Shown here one piece after another: positions 61,745 to 64,000 of a stretch of 64,000 nt of DNA. Within the stretch, counting starts at the first letter, position 1; every line of letters starts with the position of its first letter. The notes under the pieces are model-generated. The model worked only from the letters and a program-made list of their open reading frames with translations. It was not told the origin of the DNA and did no database searches. The DNA is taken from assembly GCA_965222125.1 (NCBI GenBank), contig CBDCTC010000001.1:20850-84849 (forward strand), in the 5' to 3' direction. Both the position numbers and the translations under genes were made by a program. The DNA is from CAZENU01 sp965222125. GTDB lineage: Bacteria > Chloroflexota > Dehalococcoidia > Lucifugimonadales > CAZENU01.

Positions 61745-61773
61745 CTTCCGGAACACGAGAAAGGGGCCCAGAT

Positions 61774-61977
61774 TTGAACGGACCGGGAATCAAGAAAGCC
61801 GTATTGACGTTTTTGCTGATCGCGGCGATGGCCGCTCTTTCAGCGCTCGCCTGTGAAGGGCTGGAAAGAGTGCCGCCGGATCGGCTCAATCCGCCGCCCA
61901 TGCCGGAACAGCAGAGGAGAGAGACCCCGACCCCGGTCGGAGGGGTAAACTCTACGACGACCGCTCCGTCCGGCTAG
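61774..61977 (+). CDS. Small lipoprotein
   Basis: 67 aa from TTG 61774, behind GAGAAAGGGG. Signal segment AVLTFLLIAAMAALSALAC ends in a lipobox; only about 40 residues follow, Pro/Thr/Arg-rich (RLNPPPMPEQQRRETPTPVGG). No folded domain: likely a small anchored tail. It is 30 bases after member 3 and is last in the unit before a terminator. Confidence 0.55.
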   Translation: MNGPGIKKAVLTFLLIAAMAALSALACEGLERVPPDRLNPPPMPEQQRRETPTPVGGVNSTTTAPSG

Positions 61978-62043
61978 CGCCGGGCCACAAAGCGGTCTTA
62001 GGTCGCCACGGAGATGATCGAACATGCGCGGGACGCGCTCGAC

Positions 62044-62062
62044 ACCCCACTGGGGTTTTTTT
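62044..62062 (+). terminator. Intrinsic terminator after the lipoprotein unit
   Basis: ACCCC-ACT-GGGGT stem followed by a run of T (TTTTTTT). The stem is short (5 bp) but the T-run is clear and rare in this GC-rich window. It closes the 60.5-62.0 kb unit. Confidence 0.55.
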
Positions 62063-62174
62063 CTCATGAGGTGGTCCCTTGACGGGGTCTTCAGGCATTC
62101 GGGCGTAACTGTTCGGAGTTGATGAGGGAAACGCGCCCCACCGCCCTGGATTCCCTAAACTCACAAACGAAGTG

Positions 62175-62195
62175 CAACACCTGGTTAAGGTGTTG
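62175..62195. repeat. Perfect 8-bp palindrome immediately before the IS30 transposase start
   Basis: CAACACCT-GGTTA-AGGTGTTG, two bases before the ATG at 62198. Such a hairpin near the IS30 terminal repeat may limit read-through or translation from outside promoters. Confidence 0.65.
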
Positions 62196-62197
62196 TC

Positions 62198-62791
62198 ATG
62201 GGAAAGCGTTATGGACATGTCACCATTGAAGAGCGGTGTGAGATTGCCTGCCTACAAGCCGAGGGACGCTCGGTCCGGCAGATCGCTGCAGATTTGGATC
62301 GCTCGCCATCTACAGTTGCTCGGGAGCTGAAGCGCAATGGGTCACAGACCGGTGAATACAAGCCGATATATGCCGACCGGCAGGCTCGTGCCCGCAGATG
62401 GCGAGGCTCCCGTATGGAGCGGGACGATACTCTCCGTACACGGGTGCTCTCACGCCTCGAACGGGGCTGGTCGCCCGAGCAGGTTGCCGGACGGCTTGAG
62501 CTGGAGGCTGGTAGGAGGGTCATCTCCCACGAGAGCATCTACCGGTTCATTTACGGTCAACTCGCGCGCACGAAGGATTATGGGTGGCGCCACTACCTTC
62601 CTCGTGCCAAGTCGAAGCGTGGCTGGCGAGGCCGCAAAGGGGGCAGTCCTGCCTCCTTCATGGCTATGCGACGCTCGATTGCCGAGCGCCCCCAGAGCGC
62701 CGCTGACCGCCGCACTCCCGGCCACTGGGAGGCGGACCTGATGCTGTTCAGGACATATGGACAATCCACCTACCCGCTTTCGCCGGCATGA
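62198..62791 (+). pseudogene. IS30-family transposase, 3'-truncated
   Basis: 197 aa of an IS30 transposase. N-terminal helix-turn-helix domain (TIEERCEIACLQAEGRSVRQI, SPSTVARELKRNG), the SRLERGWSPEQVAGRL linker region, then HWEADLM with the first catalytic Asp. Homology stops after LMLF at about 62755, before the second Asp and Glu. The catalytic core is incomplete, so it is inactive. No right terminal repeat is visible. Confidence 0.88.
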
Positions 62792-62851
62792 CGGCGCGGT
62801 GGTTATCGAGAGGTCCTCACGCGGTCTGAGCAGCTACTTTCGGGTACAGTG

Positions 62852-62881
62852 TTGACAAATCCGCGAGGTTGTGACTAATCT
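62852..62881 (+). promoter_or_regulatory. Sigma-70-like promoter of family member 4
   Basis: TTGACA (62852-62857), 18-base spacer, TAATCT (62876-62881), about 90 bases before the ATG at 62972. Conserved with 60413-60442. Confidence 0.6.
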
Positions 62882-62971
62882 TACGCTGCCTTCGGAATGG
62901 CCGGAGGCGCGGACCACTCGACGATTTGAGAGATGTCAAGCAGCTGTGGGATGATGCGGAGGTCGGTTGAG

Positions 62972-63523
62972 ATGCGGTGTCGTAACCCGTTCTGGGTCGT
63001 TGCATTGACGAGCTTGGCTGCGTTGGCGGCGGCGTGTGGAGGCGACGGATCCGATGCCGCCAGTGAAGGCGCTTCAGGCCAGCAGTTCGTAGGCAGGGTC
63101 CCTCTACCGACGCCGACTCTTGCGCCCGCTCTGGCCGAAGCTACGCAGGCGGCTTCGGTGCCCTACAGGGGGGCCGTCAGCGGCGGCGTCGAAACGGGCG
63201 AGCTGACGGCCGAGCAGGCAGGGGACCATGTAGGCAAGCAGGGCAAGGTCTGCGGTACCGTGATGTCGTCCGTCCACGAGCCGGAACACCGGCTCAAAAT
63301 AACCTTCTTGAACATCGACAAGGCGGAGGACCCCGACTTTTACGTCTTCTTTCCGTACATCGGCCAGCGTTTCGGGAACTGGCCGGACGTAAAAGACGCC
63401 TCGGTCGACATCACTACCTGGTTCAACGACAAGAAAATCTGCGTTCAGGGCCGCATAGCGCTGTACAGGGAGAAGCCGGCCATCTCGGCGGGCCAGTGGC
63501 ACCAGATCGAGATAAGGGAATAG
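62972..63523 (+). CDS. Two-cysteine OB-fold-like lipoprotein (family member 4)
   Basis: 183 aa. Lipobox LAALAAACGGD, GRVPLPTPTLAP linker, then TAEQAGDHVGKQGKVCGTVM, ITFLNIDKAEDPDFYVFF, DASVDITTWFNDKKICVQGRIALYRE, WHQIEIRE. It is closest to member 2 in the core (LNIDKA, the promoter, the SSVHEPEH/ATVYEPEH block). ATG 62972 is preferred to upstream ATGs because of the clean signal peptide. Own promoter at 62852, separated from members 2-3 by the IS30 fragment. Confidence 0.7.
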   Translation: MRCRNPFWVVALTSLAALAAACGGDGSDAASEGASGQQFVGRVPLPTPTLAPALAEATQAASVPYRGAVSGGVETGELTAEQAGDHVGKQGKVCGTVMSSVHEPEHRLKITFLNIDKAEDPDFYVFFPYIGQRFGNWPDVKDASVDITTWFNDKKICVQGRIALYREKPAISAGQWHQIEIRE

Positions 63524-63626
63524 CGACCGGGACCCCGTTCGGTTCGTCCTCGACGCGCTCTGGAAGCGTGGCTGAAAACGCTGTCCCATCCCTTCCCGCC
63601 CTGTCCCACGATGTCCGCGTCACTCC

Positions 63627-63998
63627 TTACTTGGGTCCTGCTTCGCCCTGGATATACGCCGACGGTATGGCGGGTGGCTCAGGGTAATCGGGCTGACTGG
63701 AGAGAGAAATCCGGCAACACCCTCTGACGGACACTGACTGACGGACACTGAAAAGGGGCTCTCCGCGCAACTCGTTGTTTTTTTCGGTGGCCTGCCAGGT
63801 CCCGGAACCTGGCTCATGAGCCCACACCGTCACGCCTGCGTTCATGCCCGGCGCCCACCGTTCCCTGAGCTCCCCGAGGTCCCGGCAGGCCAGTACCACC
63901 ACGGGTAAGGTACCCTCGCGGACACCCCACGCCCGAGGCCCGAGGATGGAAGAGGTCAATAATGTACCCGGCACGGCTGAACTGCGGAAACGAACACG
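63627..63998 (-). CDS. Partial unknown protein at the right window edge
   Basis: Minus-strand frame open to the right edge. The coding-like part reads LPVVVLACRDLGELRERWAPG and AGVTVWAHEPGSGTW, then decays into a tail after KNNELRGEP, where a tandem duplication lies. The pattern is compatible with the C-terminus of a plasmid-type or relaxation protein, but this is a guess. The start lies beyond the window. Confidence 0.35.
   Translation of the reverse strand, partial: RVRFRSSAVPGTLLTSSILGPRAWGVREGTLPVVVLACRDLGELRERWAPGMNAGVTVWAHEPGSGTWQATEKNNELRGEPLFSVRQSVSVRGCCRISLSSQPDYPEPPAIPSAYIQGEAGPK
63724..63751. repeat. Tandem 14-bp duplication
   Basis: CTGACGGACACTGA twice in a row, in the 3' part of the edge ORF. 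Not a multiple of three, so one copy may be a recent frame-changing slip. Confidence 0.75.
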
Positions 63999-64000
63999 CT

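Overview
The window is a high-GC bacterial chromosome segment. Its gene content (Ni-dependent lactate racemase-like enzyme, phytanoyl-CoA dioxygenase, amidase, haloacetate dehalogenase-type hydrolase, TPP-dependent synthase, DUF4432 epimerase-like protein, VPS10/BNR protein, many Thr/Pro-linker lipoproteins) suggests an uncultivated Chloroflexota lineage of the SAR202/Dehalococcoidia type. That placement is inference from gene families; there is no rRNA or other marker here.

Layout. 0-27 kb is an ordinary, dense metabolic region: M20 peptidase and LarA-like enzyme; an NMT1/THI5-type ABC transporter with overlapping genes; a long BNR/VPS10 protein, MFS transporter, PhyH dioxygenase and amidase; a PEBP lipoprotein; an HSDR_N protein; an NCS2 permease with a C-terminal ATPase-like domain; tRNA-Gly(TCC); a USP; a DRG-type GTPase; then an alpha/beta hydrolase, TPP enzyme, aldo/keto reductase, DUF4432 protein and SDR.

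27-46.6 kb is a decayed, element-rich region. A HAD hydrolase gene is split by a foreign segment of about 3.75 kb (27.27-31.03 kb). The segment carries a truncated AAA ATPase translationally coupled to a frameshifted replication-module-like protein, several mini-genes, and a lipoprotein with 39 Gly-X-Y triplets fused to a trypsin-like protease. Then come an 82-bp tandem repeat array, a Fic protein, a MetE-like enzyme, zinc-ribbon mini-proteins, two IS1380-type elements (one intact, here ISA, one remnant), two copies of a second IS1380-type element (here ISB), two IS1182-type remnants, and pseudogenes of a PEBP lipoprotein and a class C beta-lactamase-like protein. A third ISB copy lies at 50.46-52.34 kb. 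ISB boundaries can be read to the base: two copies are exactly 1876 bp with 4-bp duplications (GATC, CACC).

46.9-64 kb returns to normal genes: acetoacetyl-CoA synthetase, a sialidase-like protein, GDPD, then a run of exported proteins from 53.3 to 63.5 kb. These are a di-haem oxidoreductase, an oligopeptide-type binding protein, two tandem PEBP lipoproteins, a TPR lipoprotein and four members of an unrecognised two-cysteine lipoprotein family. Two members of that family share a conserved promoter. An IS30 transposase fragment interrupts the run at 62.2 kb.
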